Of a DNA stretch of 15,763 nt, positions 1-6,390 are shown one piece after another. Below the pieces are notes generated by a model. It did not search any database and was not told the DNA's origin. It was given only the letters and a program-made list of their open reading frames with translations. Both the position numbers and the translations under genes were made by a program. The stretch lies in contig DOFS01000338.1 of NCBI GenBank assembly GCA_003523945.1, positions 1 to 15,763 of the forward strand, in the 5' to 3' direction. This DNA comes from Nitrospiraceae bacterium. GTDB lineage: Bacteria > Nitrospirota > Nitrospiria > Nitrospirales > UBA8639. Numbering within the stretch: the first letter of the stretch is position 1; each line of letters starts with the position of its first letter.

Positions 1-2
1 CG

Positions 3-53
3 AAATGCAGAAGATTGTTGGAAGTAATTGAGGATCGTTTTAAAAAATGGTGA
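3..53 (+). CDS. Possible C-terminal tail of an upstream gene (partial)
   Basis: The third frame is open from the window edge to a TGA at 51-53 and ends in a charged, helix-like tail (LLEVIEDRFKKW). The other two forward frames stop at 25-27 and 29-31. The stop lies 24 nt before hpnH on the same strand, which would suit an operon. Sixteen residues are too few to name a family, and the reading could be chance. Confidence 0.3.
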   Translation, partial: KCRRLLEVIEDRFKKW

Positions 54-77
54 ACTTTTGCAGGGAGTAAAATAACA

Positions 78-1094
78 ATGGCGGTACCTGTGTCTCAAAT
101 GTACACCGTAGCTCATTATGCCCTTTCACAGCATTTGCGTGGTGTCGATCGGTATCCCCTGGTGCTGATGTTAGAGCCGCTCTTTCGGTGTAATCTGGAG
201 TGCGCAGGGTGTGGAAAAATCCAATACCCGGATCATATCTTAAATCGACGTCTGACGCCCGAGCAATGTTGGGCTGCCGCGGATGAATGTGGTGCCCCCA
301 TTGTGAGTATTCCTGGAGGAGAGCCGCTGATTCATCCTGAGATGCCAGCTATTGTGGAAGGGCTTGTGGAGCGAAAGAAATATATTTATCTCTGTACAAA
401 TGCCATCCTCCTTGAACGAAAATTGCAGGACTATACACCTTCAAAATACCTCACCTTCAGTATCCATATGGATGGTCTCAAGGAAGAGCATGACCATGCT
501 GTTTGTCGAGATGGCGTCTATGACGTAGCCGTAAAAGCCATAAAAGCTGCCTTGGCCAGAGGGTTCCGGGTGACCACCAATACCACCTTGTTTAATGATG
601 CTGCCCCTGCTCGTGTGAGGAGATTCTTTGATGAAATGATGGCGTTGGGTGTAGAAGGCATGATGATTTCCCCCGGGTATAGTTATGAAAAGGCTCCAGA
701 TCAGCATAGTTTTTTGAAACGTGATCGAACGCATTCGTTATTTTCGCAACTACTGGCCGAACGAAAACGCAGTTGGCAGTTCAATCAATCTCCGTTATTC
801 CTTGAATTCCTGATGGGAAAACGGGAGTATGAATGCACGCCTTGGGGAAATCCCACATACAATATTTTTGGATGGCAGCGCCCCTGTTATTTATTGCAGG
901 ATGGGTATGTATCCACTTTTCGGGAGTTAATGGAAGAAACCGAGTGGGAGCGTTATGGGACGGGACGGCATGAACAATGCCGTGATTGTATGGTGCATTG
1001 CGGGTATGAAGCCTCGGCTGTGAAAGATACCTTCAGCTCCTGGAGGGGGTTTTTTGGTACGGTCAGGGCGACCCTGTTTCCAAATGCTGTCTGA
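78..1094 (+). CDS. hpnH: Adenosyl-hopene transferase HpnH (radical SAM)
   Basis: HpnH joins the 5'-deoxyadenosyl group of S-adenosylmethionine to diploptene. This gives adenosylhopane, the first step of side-chain building in bacteriohopanepolyols (known for the family). The 338-residue protein shows the radical SAM cluster motif CxxxCxxC at C38, C42 and C45, a GGEP motif at residues 80-83, and the family-typical N-terminus with LMLEPLFRCNL around residues 30-40. The C-terminal part (DUF3463-like) carries C253, C270, C301, C304 and C308, possibly ligands of a further cluster or structural cysteines. Length fits the family. The ATG at 78 has an AGGGAG ribosome site at 62-67. The 115-residue gene after it runs the same way; no other hopanoid gene is visible here. 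Identification is by strong sequence resemblance. Confidence 0.93.
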   Translation: MAVPVSQMYTVAHYALSQHLRGVDRYPLVLMLEPLFRCNLECAGCGKIQYPDHILNRRLTPEQCWAAADECGAPIVSIPGGEPLIHPEMPAIVEGLVERKKYIYLCTNAILLERKLQDYTPSKYLTFSIHMDGLKEEHDHAVCRDGVYDVAVKAIKAALARGFRVTTNTTLFNDAAPARVRRFFDEMMALGVEGMMISPGYSYEKAPDQHSFLKRDRTHSLFSQLLAERKRSWQFNQSPLFLEFLMGKREYECTPWGNPTYNIFGWQRPCYLLQDGYVSTFRELMEETEWERYGTGRHEQCRDCMVHCGYEASAVKDTFSSWRGFFGTVRATLFPNAV

Positions 1095-1167
1095 AGTCTC
1101 TCTCCCTTCCTCCAATTTTGATTTTCTAGTAATCGTCTCAACGTTTATTTGGGGGTAAAGCTTCATC

Positions 1168-1515
1168 ATGGAATCAGATGAGTCTACAGTGAATATTCCT
1201 CAGTCATGGGAAGGTCGACACCTGCAGCCTTCCAATGACAAGGAATTGCACGAAGCCATTGGTTGCGCGTTTGATTATCGAGGCGATGTGACGATTCAAC
1301 TCAAAACTGGGGAGCAGGTCATGGGGTTTGTATTTGATCGCCAGGATGAGGTTCCACGGCCGTATATTAAGCTATTTCTGCCAGAGGCTCCTGAGCCGCG
1401 TATGGTTGCATACCAAGAGATTGACGGGATTGTATTTTCAGGGGAAGATACGGCGTTTGGTCGATCGTGGGAGGACTGGGCCAAAAAGTGGAAGAAGCCT
1501 GAGTCAAGCTCTTAA
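1168..1515 (+). CDS. Small conserved-type protein, Sm-like beta-barrel candidate
   Basis: This is a 115-residue soluble protein with no signal peptide or membrane segment. Residues 40-92 alternate short beta-like stretches (VTIQLKTGEQVMGFVFDR, then YIKLFLPE, then MVAYQEIDGIVF), a pattern like Sm/LSm-type barrels in which a 'ligand plus turn plus strand' unit is repeated. The tail ends with FSGEDTAFGRSWEDWAKKW. I recall similar short proteins beside metabolic genes in other bacteria but cannot give a function. The gene starts 73 nt after hpnH and has a GGGGGT ribosome site about 11 nt before ATG. Co-transcription with hpnH is likely. A role in hopanoid biosynthesis is only suggested by position. 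Only one cysteine (C33) and no obvious metal or catalytic motif are present. Confidence 0.75.
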   Translation: MESDESTVNIPQSWEGRHLQPSNDKELHEAIGCAFDYRGDVTIQLKTGEQVMGFVFDRQDEVPRPYIKLFLPEAPEPRMVAYQEIDGIVFSGEDTAFGRSWEDWAKKWKKPESSS

Positions 1516-1723
1516 CGGCATAGCTCCCGCAACCAGTTCTCTCCTCTCTCCGTTCTCATTTATTTAAATTATACATAAGATTATACAAAGCAGATTTTTC
1601 TTGTAATCCTGCACCATGCCGGATGGAAAATTTATTCCTCTTTCGAGTCGTGGGCTGGTGTGTTTTGTCTCTGAAAGTCTAGTCATTGCAAGTGGTCAAT
1701 CCCACACAAGAACCGAAGAATTT

Positions 1724-1752
1724 ATTGACGGTTGGCTTCTGACTGTGATAGA
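1724..1752 (+). promoter_or_regulatory. Candidate sigma70-type promoter for the respiratory cluster
   Basis: TTGACG (1724-1729, 5 of 6 to the -35 consensus) lies 17 nt before GATAGA (1747-1752, 3 of 6 to the -10 consensus), which is preceded by an extended -10 TGT. If used, transcription would start near 1759 and the transcript would begin with the hairpin at 1760-1799, leaving a leader of roughly 460 nt before the first cytochrome gene. The -10 match is only moderate. Confidence 0.35.
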
Positions 1753-1801
1753 AGTCCAGAACTTTTTTGGGCTCAAACGACTTCTGTAGCCAAAAAGTTT
1801 T
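1734..1801 (+). promoter_or_regulatory. Overlapping inverted repeats, possible alternative RNA structures
   Basis: Three pairings compete or interlock. (a) 1734-1740 (GGCTTCT) with 1750-1757 (AGAAGTCC), one bulge. (b) 1750-1756 (AGAAGTC) with 1779-1785 (GACTTCT), seven perfect pairs. (c) 1760-1773 with 1788-1799, twelve pairs with single bulges at 1768 and 1771 and a 14-nt loop. The segment at 1750-1756 can choose between (a) and (b), and the loop of (c) contains the 3' half of (b). No U-run follows, so (c) is not a classic terminator on +. No known riboswitch class is recognised. Confidence 0.35.
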
Positions 1802-2221
1802 GAGATAGGATTGAGGGGATTGCCAGGGGACTTTGTTTCATTGGAAGATATGTGAAGGCTTGCGAAACCTGAAGAATGTACGGTGTACGCATGTGGTGCA
1901 ATCCCGTCGTTTCGTTCTAGCTATAGTTCTCTCCCTTTGGACTCCTTTTCCGGTCAGTGTGCTTTATGCACTTCAGACGTAGACCATCGCGTTACAGTCG
2001 AAGGTCGAACTTGTGGAAATGACGAGGATGGCATTAAATCGGCTATCGTTTCCGTCTGGGATACTCTGGCGGGTATTTCGGTGAAGGGGATCTTAAAAGA
2101 GGAAAAGCCGAAAGAAAAATGCGGAATTGAAGCGTTTTGGGTCTTAAGTTTAAGAGAAGCCATGATTTGGTGAGGAATATCGAATATGGCAAACCAAGAA
2201 TCAGGTAAACGAGGGGGAACA

Positions 2222-2800
2222 ATGAACGAGTTTCAAACAGTAAAAAGTCTTTTAGTCAGTGGTTTGGCCGTCATTGGCCTATCGATGTCAGCATGTGGTG
2301 GAGGTGGTGAAGGCCCGCCGCAACCGCCTCCTCCTGCTCCCCCGGAATATGCGGATAAGCATATGCCAGCCGGCTATTGGAATAATCCCGAAATTCTGGA
2401 AGAGGGAAAAGCAATTTTTACCGGTCAGCAGAATATTGATGTAAACTGCGCGAGTTGTCACGGCAAAGATGGGAAGCCAGTTAAGGCTGGTGCGCGTGAT
2501 TTTCGTCGAACAGAGCAAATGGAGCTCTATTCAGACTCGGTATGGTTCTGGCGAATTTCTGAGGGAGTGACAGGGACTAAAATGAAAGCCTGGAAGAGCA
2601 AGCTCTCCGAAGATGCTATTTGGAAAGTTATAGCATATGAAGCCACATTCGGGCTCAATGGCAAGGAATGGGATGTGGCGAATAATAAATGGGTTCCGGC
2701 TGGAACGGCTGGTGCCGCACCTGCTGCAGAATCACCGGGGTCAGAAGCGCCTGTTGGGGAAATACCTGCTGGCGAAGAGGCTGAAAAAGCTGCAGAGTAA
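2222..2800 (+). CDS. Mono-haem c-type cytochrome, lipoprotein (type A)
   Basis: This is a 192-residue electron carrier with one covalent haem c, predicted to be held at the outer face of the cytoplasmic membrane by a lipid. A signal peptide at residues 1-24 ends in a lipobox-like MSA before C25. A Gly/Pro-rich linker (26-41) follows, then the haem motif CASCH (C76, C79, H80). The TKMKAW segment likely supplies the methionine ligand, and EDAIWKVIAYE is the typical last helix. The C-terminus is low-complexity Ala/Glu/Pro-rich. I chose the ATG at 2222 because GAGGGGG (2211-2217) precedes it and the signal peptide is then of normal length. An upstream ATG at 2186, with GAGG at 2172-2175, would add 12 residues. 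It is the first gene of the cluster, 38 nt before bd-like protein 1. The CHG...FWRI...MxxWKS...IWK pattern resembles the cytochrome at 11065. Confidence 0.85.
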   Translation: MNEFQTVKSLLVSGLAVIGLSMSACGGGGEGPPQPPPPAPPEYADKHMPAGYWNNPEILEEGKAIFTGQQNIDVNCASCHGKDGKPVKAGARDFRRTEQMELYSDSVWFWRISEGVTGTKMKAWKSKLSEDAIWKVIAYEATFGLNGKEWDVANNKWVPAGTAGAAPAAESPGSEAPVGEIPAGEEAEKAAE

Positions 2801-2838
2801 TCCAGGAATCGAATGAAAAAGAAGGAGGGCGGGGACCC

Positions 2839-4554
2839 TTGAAAACACTGAATCGTAGTATATGGATAGTTCTAGCATTGGGCGTAAGTGGTGTGGCTAC
2901 TGCATTTGGCCAGGTCCCGGATGCTCCGCCTGTGGATTTCCCCTATTCGGGAAATCGAACGGCGGTATGGGTCGTCGCTCAACTTCATATTTTGTTCGCG
3001 GCGTTTATTCTGGGTGCTCCGATATTTGCAGTGGTGGCTGAATGGCTTGGGTATAAGAATAACGATCCCAAGTATGATCGTTTGGCCAAGGAAGTCATTA
3101 AGGTCACAGTCATCTTATATAGTATGACAGCCTTAACGGGAGGTCTGTTTATCTTTGTCCTGCTTGGGACGTATCCTGACTTTTCGACCTGGCTCATCAA
3201 GCATTTCTTCCTTGTGTTTGCGGTGATCTATCCTCTGCTGTTTATCCTTGAAACCATTATTTTATATACCTATTTTTATTCATGGGATTCCATGAAAGGA
3301 GCGAAAAAAGGACGGCACATCGCTCTGGGAATTCTTTTGAATATTGTGGGCACGGTGACACTTTTTGTGATTGACGGTCCAACCTCCTTCATGAACACCC
3401 CGGCTAAAGCCGCGGGAGATTTATCTTTAGTAGAGTTTATCCAAACGGCCAGCCTGTGGGACAAAATGGCCAATTTCAGCTGGATGCCCCTCAACCTCCA
3501 TCGGCTGGTGGGGAATGTTACTTTTGGTGGATTTATTGCTGGTTTGATTGCAGCGTATATGTATATGGGATCGAAAACTGACGAGGAACGGTCCTATTAT
3601 GACTGGATGGGATTTGTGGGGAACATGATCGGAGTGGGGGCCCTGTTGCTCCTTCCTTTCATGGGTTACCTTCTGGCCTATGAGTTGTGTGACTATGATG
3701 CCTCCATTTGTCCCTATATGATGGCCGATCAGTTGTCAATGTTCTTTGAGATGCAAGGGGCCATGATTGGTCTGATATTTTTAGCCAGTAATTACTATAT
3801 CTGGTTGAGTCTAAAACGAATACAGGGTGTTGAGCAGGTACGAATTTCCGGATTCGTCGCTGTGGTGGTGCTGTTAATGCCAGCCCTCATGGGATATACA
3901 TGGAAAATGTTTCCCCCACCTGAGTGGGAGTCTCTCATTGTCTTAGGGATCCTGGTCGTTCTTCCCGTGGTTCTTAGTAAAGTGCCCGGTCTCAAGAATT
4001 TCACGGTGTCAGCATTCACGATGATCAAAGTTGGCTTTTTGATGATTGTGGTGGCCGATGCGATATGGATGACCCCTCATGGCTTCGTCCCCACGCAAGG
4101 TTTGGCCACCGAGGAACTGGAGTTACCTTCTTGGGCAAGTGAATTAGCGCTCATGCCAGCGAAGAATGCTGCAGCCTTTACTCTCGTATTCCTGACGGTG
4201 GTCAATTATCTCTTATATAACCGGGCCATTAAGCGGGGAACGATCGTTTGGGGGAAAATTGATTTTGCATCCCAGTTCGTCCTTATTTTTCTCGCATTTA
4301 GTGTGATTTGGACAATGGGCCTCATGGGGGCCGTCCGCTCATTAACTCGAAAATATTACCATGTCTATAACCTCGTTCCTGATTTTACTCCTGAGGCGTT
4401 TACCCCCACCCTGGCCTATTCGGCGTGGTGGATTACTGGGGTGACCATTGTGTTTTACGCTGTTGTGAGTTTTGCTATCCTTGTTACGCTGAAAGCAGGA
4501 AGTCCCAAAGCAGTAGGGTCACCGGCGCCGTCCGTGCCGGTTGAAGCTAAGTAG
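2839..4554 (+). CDS. Cytochrome bd-like oxidase subunit I homologue (protein 1, no quinol loop)
   Basis: This 571-residue multi-pass membrane protein belongs to the cytochrome bd (CydA) superfamily. It resembles the divergent bd-like proteins of Nitrospira, which as I recall form the OR-N group, rather than true quinol oxidases. It opens with a signal-peptide-like segment (about 1-24, AFG before Q25), unlike classical CydA. His50 in VAQLH matches the CydA haem-ligand His near the N-terminus. FILET (E138) matches the CydA FLEST glutamate (Glu107 in E. coli), but the partner Glu eight residues earlier is Ile130. Where CydA has His186, the aligned residue seems to be Asn226, with His221 (NLHR) five residues before. 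No GRQPW or Q-loop is seen; a TWMTPH-like motif (IWMTPH, H414) is present instead. C284 and C291 sit in a loop. A further C-terminal block of helices (about 441-550) extends it. The start is TTG with AAGGAGG at 2822-2828. Confidence 0.85.
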   Translation: MKTLNRSIWIVLALGVSGVATAFGQVPDAPPVDFPYSGNRTAVWVVAQLHILFAAFILGAPIFAVVAEWLGYKNNDPKYDRLAKEVIKVTVILYSMTALTGGLFIFVLLGTYPDFSTWLIKHFFLVFAVIYPLLFILETIILYTYFYSWDSMKGAKKGRHIALGILLNIVGTVTLFVIDGPTSFMNTPAKAAGDLSLVEFIQTASLWDKMANFSWMPLNLHRLVGNVTFGGFIAGLIAAYMYMGSKTDEERSYYDWMGFVGNMIGVGALLLLPFMGYLLAYELCDYDASICPYMMADQLSMFFEMQGAMIGLIFLASNYYIWLSLKRIQGVEQVRISGFVAVVVLLMPALMGYTWKMFPPPEWESLIVLGILVVLPVVLSKVPGLKNFTVSAFTMIKVGFLMIVVADAIWMTPHGFVPTQGLATEELELPSWASELALMPAKNAAAFTLVFLTVVNYLLYNRAIKRGTIVWGKIDFASQFVLIFLAFSVIWTMGLMGAVRSLTRKYYHVYNLVPDFTPEAFTPTLAYSAWWITGVTIVFYAVVSFAILVTLKAGSPKAVGSPAPSVPVEAK

Positions 4555-4579
4555 GAAGAATTTCGGAAAGAGGAAACGT

Positions 4580-5392
4580 ATGGCTAAACAAAGCTTCGCA
4601 AAAAGTATTCTTAAGAAAACAACGGTTGGTATTGTCGTTGGGGTAATATTGGTTGTGGCGGCCCAGGCCACTCATTTCCCACCAGTCTTTCAGATAATGT
4701 TTTTTCTTTATGCGATGCTCGGGTCCCTCGTATTTATCCTCCTGGATGCTCCACCGATGAATCGGTTGGAGGGGGTGAAGGCGGTAGGGGCTTTAGTAGT
4801 ATTTTACCTTCTGCTTTCGGGTCTCTACATCGCCGGGGCGTCCATTCTTCCGCAATTTGATCCAGAAGATGAGAAGGGGAAAATCGAAAAAGTCTTGAAA
4901 CTTCGTCGCGCCCAAACGGAGCTTGGCAAAGCCGATGAGTTGATAGCCAGGGCAAAACAATTGGATGAACGAGCTAAAGCGATAACCAAACAACTGAGTT
5001 CTCTAGGTGCTGATGCCAAAGTTGAGGTGGCATCTACGACCAGTGCAGCCGGTGGAGGGGCGGCCTCTGGTGATCTCGTGGCCCTTGGAAAAGAGCAATG
5101 GGAACTTCAGGAATGCTATAACTGCCATAAGCTATATGGGCAAGGTGGGAAAAAGCGTGGCCCTGAGATGGATAACATCGGTAATCTTATGACCTTTGAG
5201 CAATTGAAAGAGAAGATAATAGATCCAAAGAGCTGGAAGGCTGAAGGATTTGATAAGGATTACGAAAAAGGGAAAATGCCTGATAAGTACAAAGATCTTA
5301 TGTTCCCACAAGAAATTGATGCGCTTGTGGCCTTTCTTGTTACTTTAAAAGACACGTCGGTTAATACTCCAAAGCCGATTAAAATGAACTAA
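4580..5392 (+). CDS. Membrane-anchored mono-haem cytochrome c with coiled-coil linker (type B)
   Basis: This is a 270-residue protein with three predicted membrane helices (about 15-30, 36-55 and 68-90). A charged coiled-coil-like stalk follows (about 95-142, rich in Lys, Glu, Ala and Leu), then a Gly/Ala/Ser linker (150-165) and a C-terminal cytochrome c domain. Haem is bound at CYNCH (C179, C182, H183). GKMPDKY at 231-237 provides the likely methionine ligand, M233. The haem domain should face the periplasm and pass electrons between the Rieske/cytochrome b core and neighbouring bd-like or soluble cytochromes (inferred from position). I chose ATG 4580 with GAGG at 4570-4573; a longer frame from a TTG at 4541 overlaps the previous gene and lacks such a site. 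The gene begins 25 nt after bd-like protein 1 and ends 25 nt before the Rieske gene. Its haem domain resembles those at 10398 and at the end of 12668. Confidence 0.85.
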   Translation: MAKQSFAKSILKKTTVGIVVGVILVVAAQATHFPPVFQIMFFLYAMLGSLVFILLDAPPMNRLEGVKAVGALVVFYLLLSGLYIAGASILPQFDPEDEKGKIEKVLKLRRAQTELGKADELIARAKQLDERAKAITKQLSSLGADAKVEVASTTSAAGGGAASGDLVALGKEQWELQECYNCHKLYGQGGKKRGPEMDNIGNLMTFEQLKEKIIDPKSWKAEGFDKDYEKGKMPDKYKDLMFPQEIDALVAFLVTLKDTSVNTPKPIKMN

Positions 5393-5417
5393 TCAACTCT
5401 GAGGTTTTCCTCTGACC

Positions 5418-6362
5418 ATGCAACCTAAATTGACAGCCAAAGCATTGTGTGCGGACAAAGAAGTCGGGAAGATTTCTAAGGTCATTGTTGATCCTCTATC
5501 CCATGAAATAAGCCATATCATCGTGCGTGGTTTGAATGGGCAGGGAGCCGAACGTCAGGTTCCTATTGGCCAGGTTCAAGAAGTGGTGAGTGAGGAGGAA
5601 GTTATCCTTCGATGTTCTCCAGAGGAATTCGATCGATTCCCCTTGCTGGAGCGAGACCAATATGTCACGGTCAAGGAAGTTGAAATCGCTCACCTAGAGG
5701 AACATCTGCATGTTGAGCCTGGAGAAATTTTGGTTCCTCTTCCCCGTTTAGAGCAAGGGGTTCCCCGTCGAACTTTTTTTACCAACATGACGCATGCGAT
5801 TGGAACACTAATTGCGTTGCCATTAGTATTCCCTGTATTGAAGTTCCTCATGAAGCCCATGTACCAGCCTTACGATAATGATTGGTTTTCCGTTGGCAAT
5901 GTTAAGAAGGTGAGTAAGGAGAATGTTGGGTTTCAGTTCAAATTTACACGCGGGTTTAAAGAGGCCTTTATGCCGGAACAACAAATTGAAAAAAATATTT
6001 GGGTAGTCAAGGCGACTCCGGAGGTGCAAAAGGCCGTATACGAGGGAAATGATAGGAAGTTCTTCGATGATAAGGGTGAGGTCATTTGGGTCAATAAGGC
6101 CAATTCTCCCTACATTGGCTTTTCGGGGAAATGCCCTCATCTGGGCTGTGGGTACAAATGGAGAAAAACTAAGAACTTTCCAGATGGGGTGTTTTTATGC
6201 CCCTGCCATTTGAGCCTTTATGACGAAGCGGGAAAAGTTATCGACGGGCCGGCACCGAGAGCTCTCGATGTTCTTCCTCTGAAGGTTGATGCCGGTGGGG
6301 AATTACAAATCATCGATGTTGAGTATAAAGCCGGGGTTAATAAACAAATTCGGCTTCTATAA
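5418..6362 (+). CDS. petA: Rieske 2Fe-2S protein with N-terminal PRC-barrel domain
   Basis: This is the iron-sulfur subunit of a bc-type quinol:cytochrome c oxidoreductase. It takes the first electron from quinol and hands it to a c-type haem. The 314-residue protein has three parts. Residues 1-about 90 resemble a PRC barrel (LTAKALCADKEVGKI, then VPIGQVQEV). A twin-arginine motif (R117, R118, then TFF) and membrane helix cover about 117-145. The C-terminal Rieske fold carries CPHLGC (C239, H241, C244) and CPCHLS (C261, C263, H264, S266). By analogy, C239, H241, C261 and H264 bind the cluster and C244-C263 form the disulfide. The glycine usual in CPCHGS is Leu265. The N-terminal barrel would stay in the cytoplasm. 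The ribosome site is poor: GAGG at 5401-5404, 13 nt from ATG. No start codon lies just before the twin-arginine motif, so the fusion is real in this frame. Cytochrome b follows after 28 nt. Confidence 0.9.
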   Translation: MQPKLTAKALCADKEVGKISKVIVDPLSHEISHIIVRGLNGQGAERQVPIGQVQEVVSEEEVILRCSPEEFDRFPLLERDQYVTVKEVEIAHLEEHLHVEPGEILVPLPRLEQGVPRRTFFTNMTHAIGTLIALPLVFPVLKFLMKPMYQPYDNDWFSVGNVKKVSKENVGFQFKFTRGFKEAFMPEQQIEKNIWVVKATPEVQKAVYEGNDRKFFDDKGEVIWVNKANSPYIGFSGKCPHLGCGYKWRKTKNFPDGVFLCPCHLSLYDEAGKVIDGPAPRALDVLPLKVDAGGELQIIDVEYKAGVNKQIRLL

Positions 6363-6390
6363 AAGCCTGGGATGGAATGGTGAAAGGCGC

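Larger units (their letters stand above)
1516..2221. other. Long leader / intergenic region upstream of the respiratory cluster
   Basis: About 0.7 kb separates the hpnH pair from the respiratory cluster. No forward or reverse frame here looks like a conserved protein. The longest forward frame starts at a GTG at 1883, ends at 2173 and has no recognisable motif. The region holds a candidate sigma70-type promoter (1724-1752) and overlapping inverted repeats (1734-1801). A long untranslated leader or a missed small RNA are both possible. Confidence 0.5.

Noticed and set aside
1883..2173. 96-codon forward frame with GTG start ahead of the first cytochrome gene
   Set aside because: No ribosome site, no recognisable domain, signal or helix pattern, and irregular composition; it lies in a region better explained as leader or spacer. 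A short real peptide cannot be fully excluded.
5401..5412. GAGG-TTTT-CCTC mini-hairpin covering the possible ribosome site of the Rieske gene
   Set aside because: Only four pairs; too short to claim translational control.
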